Positions 46,054 to 59,687 of a stretch of DNA of 64,000 bases are shown here, piece by piece (the first letter of the stretch is position 1; every line of letters begins with the position of its first letter). The notes below the pieces were generated by a model. It searched no databases and was not told the origin of the DNA. It was given only the letters and a program-made list of their open reading frames with translations. The position numbers and the translations under genes were made by a program. The stretch comes from Mesorhizobium hawassense (GTDB lineage Bacteria; Pseudomonadota; Alphaproteobacteria; Rhizobiales; Rhizobiaceae), in NCBI RefSeq assembly GCF_003289945.1, contig NZ_QMBP01000004.1:427360-491359 (forward strand), in the 5' to 3' direction.

Positions 46054-49000
46054 AGCTCGGCATCGCCGGCTGGCTTACCCGGTCCTTCATCGCATCGCCG
46101 CTGACGCCCCTGTTCCTGCTGGCCGCGCTGGCGCTTGGGCTTGTGGCACTGATGACGCTGCCGCGCGAGGAAGAGCCGCAGATTTCCGTGCCCATGGTCG
46201 ATATCCACGTGTCCGCGAACGGCCTGAAGGCCGAGGATGCCGTCAAGCTCGTGACCGAGCCGCTAGAGACGATCATAAAAGGCATAGACGGCGTGGAGCA
46301 TGTCTACTCCCAAACCAGCGATGACGGCGCGCTGGTGACCGCTCGCTTCAAGGTCGGCACCAGTTCGGACGCCGCGATCCTGCGCATCCACGAAAAGGTG
46401 CGCGCCAACATGGATCGAATCCCTGTCGGCATCCCGGAGCCGCTGATCGTCGGGCGCGGCATCGACGACGTGGCCATAGTGGTGGTGACGCTCACGCCGG
46501 CGCCACAAGCGGCTGCACGCTACGCTTCGGCGGACCTGACACGTCTTGCGCATGAACTGCAGGTCGAGGTCGCAAAGCTTCCCGATATCGGGCTCACCTA
46601 CATCGTCGGGGAGCAGCCGGAAGAGATCCAGGTCGAGCCAGACCCGGAAAAGCTCTCGCTGGATGGTATCACGCTGCAGCAATTGACGGGCAAGATCGCG
46701 GGCGCCAACCGCTCTTTCCAGATCGGCACCGTGCGCGACCAGGGCAGTCAGCGTGTGTTGGTGGCCGGCCAGACGCTGCAGGCTTTGTCCGACATCGGCA
46801 ACCTTTTGCTGACGGCTCGCGACGGCCGGCCGGTCTATATCCGCGACGTCGCCAGCATCGTGCTCGCGACGTCGCCGGCGGAGAACCGCGTCACCAACAT
46901 CGCCAAGTCCGACTCCGGTCTGGTGCGCACGCCGGCCGTGTCGGTGGCGATCGCGAAGCGACCGGGCACCAACGCCGTCGTCATCTCGGATACGATCGTG
47001 AAGCGTCTCGAGCAGGTGCGCGGCCAGATCTTCCCGAAAGACGTCGAGATGCGCGTGACGCGCAACTACGGCGAGACGGCCAATGAGAAGGCGAACGAAC
47101 TGCTCTTCCATCTGGGCCTGGCGACCGTCTCCATCGTGCTCCTGGTCGCCGTCGCCATCGGCTGGCGGGAAGCGCTGGTGGTGGCCGTGGTGATACCCAC
47201 GACGATCCTGCTGACCATGTTCGCATCGCGCGTCATGGGCTACACGCTGAACCGCGTCAGCCTGTTCGCCTTGATCTTCTCCATCGGCATCCTCGTCGAC
47301 GACGCGATCGTGGTCATCGAGAACATCGCGCGCCACTGGCTGATGGACGATGGACGCTCGCGCGCCCAGGCGGCGATCGATGCGGTCGGCGAGGTCGGCA
47401 ATCCCACGATCGTGGCGACGCTGACCGTGGTTGCGGCGTTGCTTCCCATGCTGTTCGTCTCCGGCCTCATGGGTCCCTATATGAGCCCGATCCCGGCCAA
47501 CGCCTCGGCCGCGATGCTGTTCTCCTTCTTCGTCGCGGTGATGGTGACGCCGTGGCTGATGATGAAATTCAGTGGGAAGGCCGGCGCGCATCACCATGCC
47601 GGCAGCAGCCATGGCGGTGTCCTTGGACGGGTCTACGTCGCGGCGGCGCGGCCGATCCTGAAGTCGCGTTTCCGGGCGTGGGCCTTCCTCCTGGTTGTTG
47701 GCATTGCCACGATTGGGTCCATGGCGCTGCTCTACACCAAGCACGTGACGGTCAAGCTTCTGCCCTTCGACAACAAGACCGAACTCCAAATTGTGGCGGA
47801 CCTGCCCAGGGGCTCCTCGGTCGAGGACACTGACCGGCTGCTGCAGTCTGCCGTGAACCGTCTGGCCTCGGTGCCAGAAGTGGTTTCGTTCCAGACCTAC
47901 GCAGGCGCCTCCGCGCCTTTCAACTTCAACGGCCTCGTGCGGCACTACTACCTGCGATCGAGCCCAGAACAGGGCGACATCGCCGTCAACCTGTTCGCCA
48001 AGGGAGACCGCAGCCGCGCCAGCCATGCCATTGCGCTCGACTTGCGCGATCGCTTGAAGGGAATGGCGATGCCGGAGGGCACGGTCCTCAAGGTGGTCGA
48101 GCCACCGCCCGGACCGCCGGTGCTCGGCACGCTGCTGGCCGAGATCTACGGCCCGGACGCCGAGACCCGCCGTGCGGTCGCGGCCAAGGTGCGCGAGACC
48201 TTCCTCAGCATCCCGTTTATCGTCGACGTCGACGACAATTTCCACAACCAGCCGGAACGGCTCCGGCTTTCGATCGACCAGGACAACCTGGAATATTACA
48301 AGGTCGAGCAGGCGGATGTGTACGACACGCTGAGCTATCTCTACGGCGGAACCACGGTCGGCTACTCGCACCGGAGCGGCGGACGCCTGCCGATACCGAT
48401 CCGTATTGCTTTGTCCAAGACCAACGGGGTAGTCGACCAACGCGCCCTGGCGACGCCGGTGGCCGCCAACGCCCTGCCCGGCGCGCGCGACGTTGTCGAG
48501 CTCGGCGACGTCGTGCGGGTGAGCCGAGAGCGGGCCTCCTATCCGATCTTCCGCCACAACGGGCGCCCGGCCGAGATGGTGATGGGCGAACTGGCCGGCG
48601 CGTTCGAGGCGCCCGTCTACGGCATGCTTGCCGTGGACGACGCGATCGCCAAGGCGGACTGGAGCAACGTCCCGAAGCCGGCGATCGCCCTGCACGGCCA
48701 GCCGGACGACGAATCCAAGCCTACCCTGTTGTGGGACGGCGAGTGGGAGGTGACCTGGGTGACGTTCCGCGACATGGGCGCCGCCTTCATGGTGGCCATC
48801 CTCGGCATCTACATCCTCGTCGTCGCACAGTTCGGATCGTTCAAGCTGCCGCTGGTCATCCTGACCCCGATCCCGCTGACGCTGATCGGCATCATGCTCG
48901 GCCACTGGGCGTTCGCCGCGCCCTTCACGGCCACCTCGATGATAGGCTTCATCGCGCTAGCCGGCATCATCGTTCGCAATTCGATCCTGCTGGTCGACTT

Positions 49001-49253
49001 CATCCGTCATACGCGAGGCGAGGATCGTGCGTTGCTCGAAGTGCTGCTCGAGGCCGGTGCTATCCGCTTCAAGCCGATCCTGCTCACAGCCTTGGCGGCG
49101 ATGATCGGCGCCGCGGTCATCCTGACCGACCCGATCTTCCAGGGGTTGGCGATCTCGCTGCTGTTCGGCCTCGCCTCCTCGACGCTGCTGACGGTCCTCG
49201 TCATTCCGGCGATCTACATTGCATTGAGAACAAATGTGTCGAAATCCCAATAG
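46050..49253 (+). CDS. RND family efflux pump
   Basis: A 1067-aa AcrB/CzcA-superfamily transporter with 12 helices and two large periplasmic loops. The helix-4 region has ILVDDAIVVIENIARH, the proton-relay Asp pair. A PRGSSVEDTDRLLQ loop and FTATSMIGFIALAGIIVRNSILLVDF near helix 11 are also seen. The sequence lacks the CzcA metal-specific signature I would expect, so the substrate is open. Operon placement behind sqr suggests export of a sulfur-related or toxic compound, which is inference. Confidence 0.92.
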   Translation: MKLGIAGWLTRSFIASPLTPLFLLAALALGLVALMTLPREEEPQISVPMVDIHVSANGLKAEDAVKLVTEPLETIIKGIDGVEHVYSQTSDDGALVTARFKVGTSSDAAILRIHEKVRANMDRIPVGIPEPLIVGRGIDDVAIVVVTLTPAPQAAARYASADLTRLAHELQVEVAKLPDIGLTYIVGEQPEEIQVEPDPEKLSLDGITLQQLTGKIAGANRSFQIGTVRDQGSQRVLVAGQTLQALSDIGNLLLTARDGRPVYIRDVASIVLATSPAENRVTNIAKSDSGLVRTPAVSVAIAKRPGTNAVVISDTIVKRLEQVRGQIFPKDVEMRVTRNYGETANEKANELLFHLGLATVSIVLLVAVAIGWREALVVAVVIPTTILLTMFASRVMGYTLNRVSLFALIFSIGILVDDAIVVIENIARHWLMDDGRSRAQAAIDAVGEVGNPTIVATLTVVAALLPMLFVSGLMGPYMSPIPANASAAMLFSFFVAVMVTPWLMMKFSGKAGAHHHAGSSHGGVLGRVYVAAARPILKSRFRAWAFLLVVGIATIGSMALLYTKHVTVKLLPFDNKTELQIVADLPRGSSVEDTDRLLQSAVNRLASVPEVVSFQTYAGASAPFNFNGLVRHYYLRSSPEQGDIAVNLFAKGDRSRASHAIALDLRDRLKGMAMPEGTVLKVVEPPPGPPVLGTLLAEIYGPDAETRRAVAAKVRETFLSIPFIVDVDDNFHNQPERLRLSIDQDNLEYYKVEQADVYDTLSYLYGGTTVGYSHRSGGRLPIPIRIALSKTNGVVDQRALATPVAANALPGARDVVELGDVVRVSRERASYPIFRHNGRPAEMVMGELAGAFEAPVYGMLAVDDAIAKADWSNVPKPAIALHGQPDDESKPTLLWDGEWEVTWVTFRDMGAAFMVAILGIYILVVAQFGSFKLPLVILTPIPLTLIGIMLGHWAFAAPFTATSMIGFIALAGIIVRNSILLVDFIRHTRGEDRALLEVLLEAGAIRFKPILLTALAAMIGAAVILTDPIFQGLAISLLFGLASSTLLTVLVIPAIYIALRTNVSKSQ

Positions 49254-49824
49254 AGTTGTTTGCGATCATCATAGTCTCATGCCGGCGCTGCCGGCTTGCC
49301 GGCTCGGCGCAGCCGCCTGCCATGCAGGATCAATTTATTGGGCAGGCGACGCGGCCGCCAACTCAAATCCGGGCTCAACGTTCCAGACAAGGCATCGGGG
49401 CTGCATGCGCGGACCATCGGACGGAAGCATCTGTCACGCGATCCGAAGATCCAGGATAGATGCATCCCTTGGAGTGGGGGGCTCCAGTCAGCCAGGGAGA
49501 CAGTGTCTCGTGTACTAGCCAAGCCGACATGCCGTGAATTTGGTGGGCCCGGAGGACGTATTTAAGTACATTGATTTTATTTACGTTTTCATGGGCGCAG
49601 ATTGAGAATCTTCCCGTATCGTCCCGTATGGTTCCGCGACCCACTCAGCCCGAATCCAATACTTCATGGGCACTACTCGCGTTTGGCAGATGGGGCTCCA
49701 TGCCATCAAGGGCTCGTCGTGCCAATATCAAGCGTAAGGGGGCAGTTCGCTACATCTCCAGAACCCACACGGTCCCCATGGGCACAAACCACATTTGATC
49801 AGGCTTGAAATCAATGGAACGTTA
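49254..49824. other. 570-base non-coding interval
   Basis: This stretch separates the RND operon from the convergent secretion locus. Short frames exist on both strands but none has a ribosome-binding site, domain or consistent composition. It is less GC-rich around 49560-49600. I see no promoter, RNA or repeat I can support. Confidence 0.5.
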
Positions 49825-51555
49825 TCAAGCCAAATCGATCTCGGCCAACTCGTCGGCGGCCTCGTTGACGCCTTGAGCAGCTGCCCGCTCGAGCCAAGTG
49901 CGGGCAGCGGCGGGATCGCGCTCACCGGCGGTACCCTTGGAGAGATAACGCCCCAGCATCAGTTGCGCGTGTCCATGTCCACCCTCTGCTGCGGCCACAA
50001 ACCATTTCTGTGCCGCCTTATGGTCGAAAGACAGGCCTTGGCCAGACTCGTACAGGGCGCCGAGCGCGAACATCGCCCCAACATGACCAGCGAGAGCCGC
50101 TCGCTCGAACAACCGCGCCGCCACCGCAGGTTCTGCTGAGCCACCTCGTCCGTTGAGCAGCATTTCCCCAAGGGCAGCCTGCGCGTCCGGAAAGCCGGCT
50201 TGGGCCGCCCGCTTGTACCACAGACGAGCCTGCTTTGGGTCCGGCGCAACACCGCGTCCGTCTTGCAGGGCTCGCGCGTACATATACTGGGCCTCGGGAA
50301 CCCCCTCGGCGGCGCGCCTCAACCATTGCGCCGCTTGTGTCTCGTCTTGGCTCACGCCGACGCCGTTGGCAAAACAGAGCCCTAGATTGAACGCCGCAAC
50401 CAGGTCGCCTGCAGATGCAGCCGCCGAAAACCAGCGGGCAACGCTTGCACGGTCGACCGGTTCGCCCGCCCCTTCAAGAACGAGATTTGCGAGGTCGGTT
50501 CGTGCCTCCAGGTTTCCGCTTTCGGCGGCCGCTCGGAGCCAGCGGGCACCCTCCTCCGAATCCTGCGCTACACCGTTTCCGGTAAGATACAGGGAGGCCA
50601 GCGCTCGGGACGCAGCTTGATGACCGGCCCCCGCCGCCTTCCGATACCATGCTGCAGCCTCTACGAAGTCCTGTCTCCCGCCTTGCACGTAACGTTCGCC
50701 CAGAAGATACGCTGCCTCGCCGTTGCCCGCGAGCGCGGCACGGCGCATCCACGCTTCGCCGGCATCCGGGTCGGGTTCGACAAGTCCGCCCTCGATCAGC
50801 GCCAGCCCCAGTCGGAACTGAGCTGCGGTCAAGCCTCCTTCCGCGGCCTCCTGATAGAGCCGGGTGGCTTCGGGCAGATTGCGTTCCACGCCTATCCCCT
50901 GCTCATTCAGCACGGCCAGGAGATAGATTGCGGTCGGCAAGCCGGCGGCGGCGGCCTGCCGAACGGCGCCCACAATCATGCCTCGTTTGGCAGGATCACC
51001 AAGCCGCGCGAGCGAAAGGGCTAGCCCGAGAGCCCCCTCGGCAGAGCCGCCGGCAGCCGATTTCTCGTACCAATGAAGTGCAGCATCTGCGTCGCGCATC
51101 TGCTCTGGACCGCTGGTGTGGATATAGCCAAGGATGGCTTGCCCTGCTGCGGACCCTGCCGCAGCTGCTTTCTCCGCAACGGCAAGCGCGGCTGCAAAGT
51201 CCGGCTCGCCGGTGGAGTCGCGCTGGAACAGGCGTTGTGACTGAACGCCCGGTTCATCTTCCGCCGACGCAAGCCCACTCACGTAAAGGGCGGCCAGAAG
51301 CGATTGCGCTTCCACGTTCCCGTGCTCGGCCGCCCGCTTGAGCCAGCGCGCGCCCTCCGACCGACTGGCAGGCACACCTGTTCCTTCGAGGTAGCTCCGA
51401 GCGACTCGATACTCCGCCTCGACGATGCCGGCGCGAGCCGCGACGCTCATCAGCGCAAAAGCTTCGGCGGCCCTGCCATTGTCGGCAAGTTTGATCGCCC
51501 GGCGAAAGGCGACCGCCGGGGAAGCTATGCTTGCCAGCCGATCAAATATCGCCAT
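49825..51555 (-). CDS. Sel1-like repeat protein of a type I secretion locus
   Basis: A 576-aa soluble protein made almost entirely of about 14 Sel1/TPR-like repeats of 36 residues (pattern A-x-x-x-L-G-x-x-Y-x-x-G-x-G-V…A…W…A-A…G). No signal peptide is seen. Sel1 proteins act as scaffolds for protein complexes. It is the last gene of the collagen export operon, 24 bases after the HlyD gene. A role in binding the substrate or exporter is possible but inferred. Confidence 0.88.
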   Translation of the reverse strand: MAIFDRLASIASPAVAFRRAIKLADNGRAAEAFALMSVAARAGIVEAEYRVARSYLEGTGVPASRSEGARWLKRAAEHGNVEAQSLLAALYVSGLASAEDEPGVQSQRLFQRDSTGEPDFAAALAVAEKAAAAGSAAGQAILGYIHTSGPEQMRDADAALHWYEKSAAGGSAEGALGLALSLARLGDPAKRGMIVGAVRQAAAAGLPTAIYLLAVLNEQGIGVERNLPEATRLYQEAAEGGLTAAQFRLGLALIEGGLVEPDPDAGEAWMRRAALAGNGEAAYLLGERYVQGGRQDFVEAAAWYRKAAGAGHQAASRALASLYLTGNGVAQDSEEGARWLRAAAESGNLEARTDLANLVLEGAGEPVDRASVARWFSAAASAGDLVAAFNLGLCFANGVGVSQDETQAAQWLRRAAEGVPEAQYMYARALQDGRGVAPDPKQARLWYKRAAQAGFPDAQAALGEMLLNGRGGSAEPAVAARLFERAALAGHVGAMFALGALYESGQGLSFDHKAAQKWFVAAAEGGHGHAQLMLGRYLSKGTAGERDPAAARTWLERAAAQGVNEAADELAEIDLA

Positions 51556-51579
51556 CAGTCGAAAACCTGCTGCCGGCCA

Positions 51580-52977
51580 TCACGGCTCCCGCATCGCTTC
51601 CTGGCTGACAGGGAGCATCGCGCCGAGGATGTACTTCAGCACGGTTCTCTGGCCGACTTTGACATCGGCTGTGACCGGCATACCGGGCGTAACCGCAAAA
51701 CCGGCTGGCACGCCATGCAGGGCAACCTGATCGAGGGAAATCCGCGTCCGATAGAAAGGCTCGGATGGAAGCATGGCCAGCGAGTTGTTCGGATCCCGCG
51801 CCTGCTCCTGCGCTGAAAATGAATCCGGGCTCAGTGCCCGTACCGTCCCGTGGGCGAGACCGTATTGCGAATAAGGGAAGGTATCGAACTTGATGACGAC
51901 CGGATCGCCGACATGCACGAAGCCACTGCTTCGCCCGACGATGTTCGTCTCGATCTCGAGCGGCGCGTCAGCCGGCACCAGCGTGAAGAAGCGCTCACCC
52001 GATTGCAGGACCGAACCGACCGAAACTTTCGCCACCGATTGAACGATGGCATCCGACTCGCTCTTCAGCTCGACCAGCTGTTTGCGGAGCTTCGCCTTAT
52101 TCAGCAGTTCGCGGGCATCGGACATCCGCGCGCTCGCCTCCGAAAGGCTCTGAGAAACTTCGGCCCGCCAGCCCTGAATGAAACTGTCGCGATCTGCTGC
52201 CACCGCGGCCTGCTGGCGTTTGGCGGCTTCCGCGGTCTGCTCGGCGTTGCTGAGCGCCCTCGACATCTCCGCGCTGTTGTCTTCGGCCAGCAGCGTGTTG
52301 AGACGACTCCCCACCTGCCTCGCTTCGAGTTGCTTGCGCATCTGCTCGATCGAAGCCGCGACGGCCAGGCGCTGGCGGTAGCCGTCTGCGTCCGACTGCG
52401 ATCGCGAGATGACCGAGGTCAGTTCATCGTGCTGGCGGTCGAAGTTCTCGACCTTTGCGTCATAGACGGCCTTGCGGCGTTCGAATATCGACGCCTGCAG
52501 GGTCCAACTGGGATCCAGGCCATCGTAGCTGAATGCCTGGCCCGCCGCCTCAGCCTTCAATCGGGCCACCTCTGCCTCGAGCGTCGACACTTGCGTAGCC
52601 AGTGCAGCAAGGTCCGCCGATGCGAAGGTGGCGTCCAGCCGAGCCAGTATCTGCCCAGCCTTGACGCGCTGTCCCTCGCGCACCTCAATCGAGCGGACAA
52701 TCGCCGTCTCGAGCGGCTGCACGACGATGTTCGGCGATTGCGAAACCACGAGCCCGCGCGTTGTCACCACCTGGTCGACCGGTATCAGCCATGCGAGCAC
52801 GATCAGCGCAACGACAAGGCTGAAAGTGATCCATACGATGCTGCGCGCTACCAAGGGTATGGGCGCATTGGCGATAGCAGTCGACGGCCATTGAAACTCG
52901 AGTATTGCCGGAGTCGTCGGGTCAGGGCTCTTCATGCGCCAACGCGAAGATGGAGCTGTGAGAGAAGTGCTGCTCAT
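51580..52977 (-). CDS. HlyD-family type I secretion adaptor
   Basis: A 465-aa membrane-fusion protein: cytoplasmic N terminus, one helix at about 45-66, then VVQPLETAIVRSIEVREGQRVKAGQ (lipoyl half), a long coiled-coil stretch (about 125-330) and a C-terminal lipoyl/barrel region with RTRISLDQVALHG and VTPGMPVTADVKVG. It bridges the ABC exporter to an outer-membrane TolC-type channel, which is not in the window. The first ATG is 25 bases after the ABC gene stop. Confidence 0.93.
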   Translation of the reverse strand: MSSTSLTAPSSRWRMKSPDPTTPAILEFQWPSTAIANAPIPLVARSIVWITFSLVVALIVLAWLIPVDQVVTTRGLVVSQSPNIVVQPLETAIVRSIEVREGQRVKAGQILARLDATFASADLAALATQVSTLEAEVARLKAEAAGQAFSYDGLDPSWTLQASIFERRKAVYDAKVENFDRQHDELTSVISRSQSDADGYRQRLAVAASIEQMRKQLEARQVGSRLNTLLAEDNSAEMSRALSNAEQTAEAAKRQQAAVAADRDSFIQGWRAEVSQSLSEASARMSDARELLNKAKLRKQLVELKSESDAIVQSVAKVSVGSVLQSGERFFTLVPADAPLEIETNIVGRSSGFVHVGDPVVIKFDTFPYSQYGLAHGTVRALSPDSFSAQEQARDPNNSLAMLPSEPFYRTRISLDQVALHGVPAGFAVTPGMPVTADVKVGQRTVLKYILGAMLPVSQEAMREP

Positions 52978-53002
52978 CGGTTGACCGGTCCTTGAGACAT
53001 GC

Positions 53003-55294
53003 TCATATCAACCTGGGCGGTACGACGGTGGGGCGAGCGCCTCGTCCATCGAGATGCCGGTTTTGTTGCGACCACAGCTGGCGATACACGGAGCATCGCT
53101 CGAGCAGCGTCGCATGCGGCGCGACGTCGAGCACCTTGCCCTGGTCCATGACGAGAATCTGGTCGCACTCGGTCAGCGAGGCAAGACGATGCGAGACGAT
53201 GATCATCGTGCGGCCGCTGGCGATGCGCATCAGGTTGGCGTTGACCACGGCTTCGCTCTCCGGGTCGAGCGCGCTGGTCGCCTCGTCGAGGATGAGGATC
53301 GTCGGATCGTGAATGAGAGCACGCGCAATGGCCAGGCGCTGCTTCTGGCCTCCGGACAGATTGGGCGAGCCTTCCTCTATGTAGGTATCGTAGCCGTTGG
53401 GCATCCGTTCGATGAATTCCTCGGCGCCGGCAAGATGCGCGGCGCGCATCGCATCCGAGAGCGTAAGGCCGCTGCGGCCGGCGATGATGTTGTCACGAAT
53501 CGAACCGCGGAACAGGAAGTTGTCCTGCAGCACCACGCCGAGCCCCCTGCGCAGATGACGCAAGTTGATCTCCTTGAGATCGACCCCATCGAGTTTGAGG
53601 AAGCCGGTATAGTCACGGTTGATGCCTTGCAGGAGGCGCGCGATGGTCGACTTTCCCGACCCGCTGCGTCCCACGATCCCGAACATGGTGCCGGCGGGGA
53701 CGTCGAAGCTCACACGATCGAGCGCGGGCGTCTTGGTGCCGGTGTAGCTGAAGCTCAGGTCGCTGAACGTGATCCGTCCGCGCAGCTTTGGCCTTAGGCC
53801 GACGGCGTTCGAGCTCGTTTCCGACGGCCGGTTGAGCACCGAGGCGACCTCGCCGATCGCCGCCCCGACCTCCTCATAATCCTCGACCAATCGCGCCAGC
53901 CCGACCAGTGGCTGCGCGACGCGCTGGGATATCATCATGAATGCGAACAGGCCGCCGACCATGTAGCCCGAGCTGTCGTTCATCGCCAGATAGGCGCCGA
54001 TGAGCATGGTGCCGAGCACCATCACCCGCTCGATCGGCGTGACCAGTGTCTGCGGCCAATTGGCAAGCCGCCCAAACGCCAGGCGCGCTTTTCCCGCTTC
54101 CGCCACCCGGTCGTCCCAAAGCGCCTTGCGCTGAGGCTCCAGGCCAAGCGCCTTGACGGTCTTGATCCCTACGACGGTTTCACCGATCGCGGCCGACTTC
54201 CAGGTCTCGGCCTCGACCACTTGCTTGTATCTGCCGCGTAGGGGCTTGAGGAAGGCCAGGATGATCAGCATGATCACGACGGCGCAGGCGACCACGATCC
54301 AGGCGAGCGTGCTGTTGACATAGAACATCACCGGCACCAGCACGCAAAGCGTGATCAAATCCAAAAGCGTGCTCAGCAGCTTTCCCGTCATGAACTCGCG
54401 GATGCGATAGATCTGAGCGAGATGGTACATCGTCTCGCCGGCCGGATGTCGTTCGAAATAGTCGAGCGGCAGCCGCAGGAGCCGGCCAAAAACATGCAGC
54501 TGCAGCTTCGTATCCAAGCGTGCGCCGACGACATTGATGATCAAGCGCCGCGCGTGGCCAAGCAGCGTCTCGTAGGCGAACACGACGCCAATGATCGCCG
54601 ACAGCAGCACCAGCGTCGACATGCTGTTGAACTGCAGCACCTTGTTGACAACCGTCATGACGATGAGCGGTGGCAGGATCGTCAGGACGCTGAGCGTGAC
54701 GGACGCGATGCCAATGTCGCGCAACGGCCGGCCTTCGAGCCGCACGAGTTCCGCCAGCCATTTGAGAGTGAATGGCGCATCGGCCGGAATGTAGGAGCGG
54801 GCCGCACGCAAGAGCACGGCTTCGCCGGTCCACACCTGCGACAGCCGCAACTCATCGATTGCGACGGGGCCTTCCGCTTCAGGCGCATCGACGCTTTTGA
54901 GGAGGACCACGTTCCGTTCGGCGCTGGCTCCGGCGAGAATTACGGCACCACCGTCGCTGAGCAGAAGGACGACAGGTCCAGCGTCGTGAAAGCGCAACAG
55001 ATGGGACCAGCGTATGCGCACGGCACGCGACCACATGCCGGCGTTGCCAGCCCATTCGGACAGGTCCGCCGCGGTCACGCTGGCGCCTTTGAAATCGTTC
55101 GGATCGAGCTCCACGCCGTGATAGCGGGCGGCTCGCAGCATCGCCCTCAGCCGAGGGTTCAAATGGTCGATCTCGGCCGGGCCGCCTGGGACGAAAACTG
55201 CTGCCCTGCTCGCGGTCGCCTTGGCGACGCCGGCATCGGCTTCGACAGGCACCGGAACAGCCTTGATCCCAGGATTCGAGGGCACGCTCACCAT
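53003..55294 (-). CDS. Type I secretion ABC exporter with C39-like domain
   Basis: A 763-aa half-transporter. Residues about 60-180 form a C39-peptidase-like domain without any cysteine, so it should bind rather than cleave substrate. A six-helix membrane domain follows (about 200-470). The ATPase has Walker A GRSGSGKST, signature LSGGQKQR, Walker B ILILDEATSALD and the H-loop His in IVSHRLA. This is the layout of HlyB-like exporters of uncleaved proteins. The start MVSVPSNPG is favoured; 15 codons upstream are in frame but unlikely. Its likely cargo is the collagen-like protein encoded just upstream. Confidence 0.93.
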   Translation of the reverse strand: MVSVPSNPGIKAVPVPVEADAGVAKATASRAAVFVPGGPAEIDHLNPRLRAMLRAARYHGVELDPNDFKGASVTAADLSEWAGNAGMWSRAVRIRWSHLLRFHDAGPVVLLLSDGGAVILAGASAERNVVLLKSVDAPEAEGPVAIDELRLSQVWTGEAVLLRAARSYIPADAPFTLKWLAELVRLEGRPLRDIGIASVTLSVLTILPPLIVMTVVNKVLQFNSMSTLVLLSAIIGVVFAYETLLGHARRLIINVVGARLDTKLQLHVFGRLLRLPLDYFERHPAGETMYHLAQIYRIREFMTGKLLSTLLDLITLCVLVPVMFYVNSTLAWIVVACAVVIMLIILAFLKPLRGRYKQVVEAETWKSAAIGETVVGIKTVKALGLEPQRKALWDDRVAEAGKARLAFGRLANWPQTLVTPIERVMVLGTMLIGAYLAMNDSSGYMVGGLFAFMMISQRVAQPLVGLARLVEDYEEVGAAIGEVASVLNRPSETSSNAVGLRPKLRGRITFSDLSFSYTGTKTPALDRVSFDVPAGTMFGIVGRSGSGKSTIARLLQGINRDYTGFLKLDGVDLKEINLRHLRRGLGVVLQDNFLFRGSIRDNIIAGRSGLTLSDAMRAAHLAGAEEFIERMPNGYDTYIEEGSPNLSGGQKQRLAIARALIHDPTILILDEATSALDPESEAVVNANLMRIASGRTMIIVSHRLASLTECDQILVMDQGKVLDVAPHATLLERCSVYRQLWSQQNRHLDGRGARPTVVPPRLI

Positions 55295-55431
55295 GAACTC
55301 TTCTTCCAGCACGCAAACGAGTGTCAGGGGCATCCTCAACCGGGACGCTTAGCCCAAGGCACCCGCAACTTCCTTATACCCCGAGCGGGCCGTCCTTGCG
55401 ACTCTCGCAACTCCACTTACTTCCACATGGT

Positions 55432-55509
55432 GAACGCGCGGGCCGTCCTTTGAAGAGCCCGCGCGTTCCATGTTCCGTCTTGAGCCGGCGGCTGTCCTTT
55501 AGCCGCCGG
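55432..55509 (-). terminator. Tandem hairpins downstream of collagen-like gene 1
   Basis: Two perfect stems follow the stop at 55524. The first is CCGGCGGCT/AGCCGCCGG (55485-55509), the second GAACGCGCGGGC/GCCCGCGCGTTC (55432-55468). No T-run is clear. The same pair follows collagen-like gene 2 at 60376-60453. They may end or attenuate transcription between cargo and exporter genes. Confidence 0.6.
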
Positions 55510-55523
55510 TCGGCATTTCGTTC

Positions 55524-59312
<3,789 letters not shown>

Positions 59313-59387
59313 TCAAATTAATTCAGCAAAAAAGCGCTCACAGGGCTGTTCGGCGAGCGTCGCGGACGTGAAGTGCGGGGACGGCGG

Positions 59388-59687
59388 TCATCGCCCGACC
59401 GGGCCGACGGCGCCGGTGGGGACCTCCACGCGCAGGAAGCTTGCGACCTCGAATTTGCCGCCGTCCTCGAACGTGCCGATGGCGAACGAACCGGCAGTGC
59501 TTGGGACTTTCACGGTAATGGCGACGGCCAGGCTCCGTTTGACCGCCTTGGGGAGTATCACTTGGCCGACGATCGCGGCCTTGGCCTCGTCCACAATGAA
59601 ATAGGTTTCATTGTCGGTCGTATCGCCGATCGGCAGGATGCCCCGGACAGTGACTTCCATGGCGCCAAACCCTGCTGTGTAGCTCAT
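59388..59687 (-). CDS. Small protein related to the collagen protein's beta segment
   Basis: A 99-aa protein starting MSYTAGFGAMEVTV after AGGAGAG. Its MEVTVRGILPIGDTTDNETYFIVDEAKAAIVGQVILP follows the same pattern as [28 protein letters not shown] of collagen-like protein 1. It ends GAVGPVGR. There is no signal peptide. It lies 93 bases upstream of that gene on the same strand. It may be a stand-alone copy of the domain, a chaperone or a co-secreted subunit. Not a named family to my knowledge. Confidence 0.75.
   Translation of the reverse strand: MSYTAGFGAMEVTVRGILPIGDTTDNETYFIVDEAKAAIVGQVILPKAVKRSLAVAITVKVPSTAGSFAIGTFEDGGKFEVASFLRVEVPTGAVGPVGR

Noticed and set aside
46263..48905. An 880-codon minus-strand frame
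   Set aside because: Shadow of the RND pump gene; His/Arg/Asp-rich with no family features.
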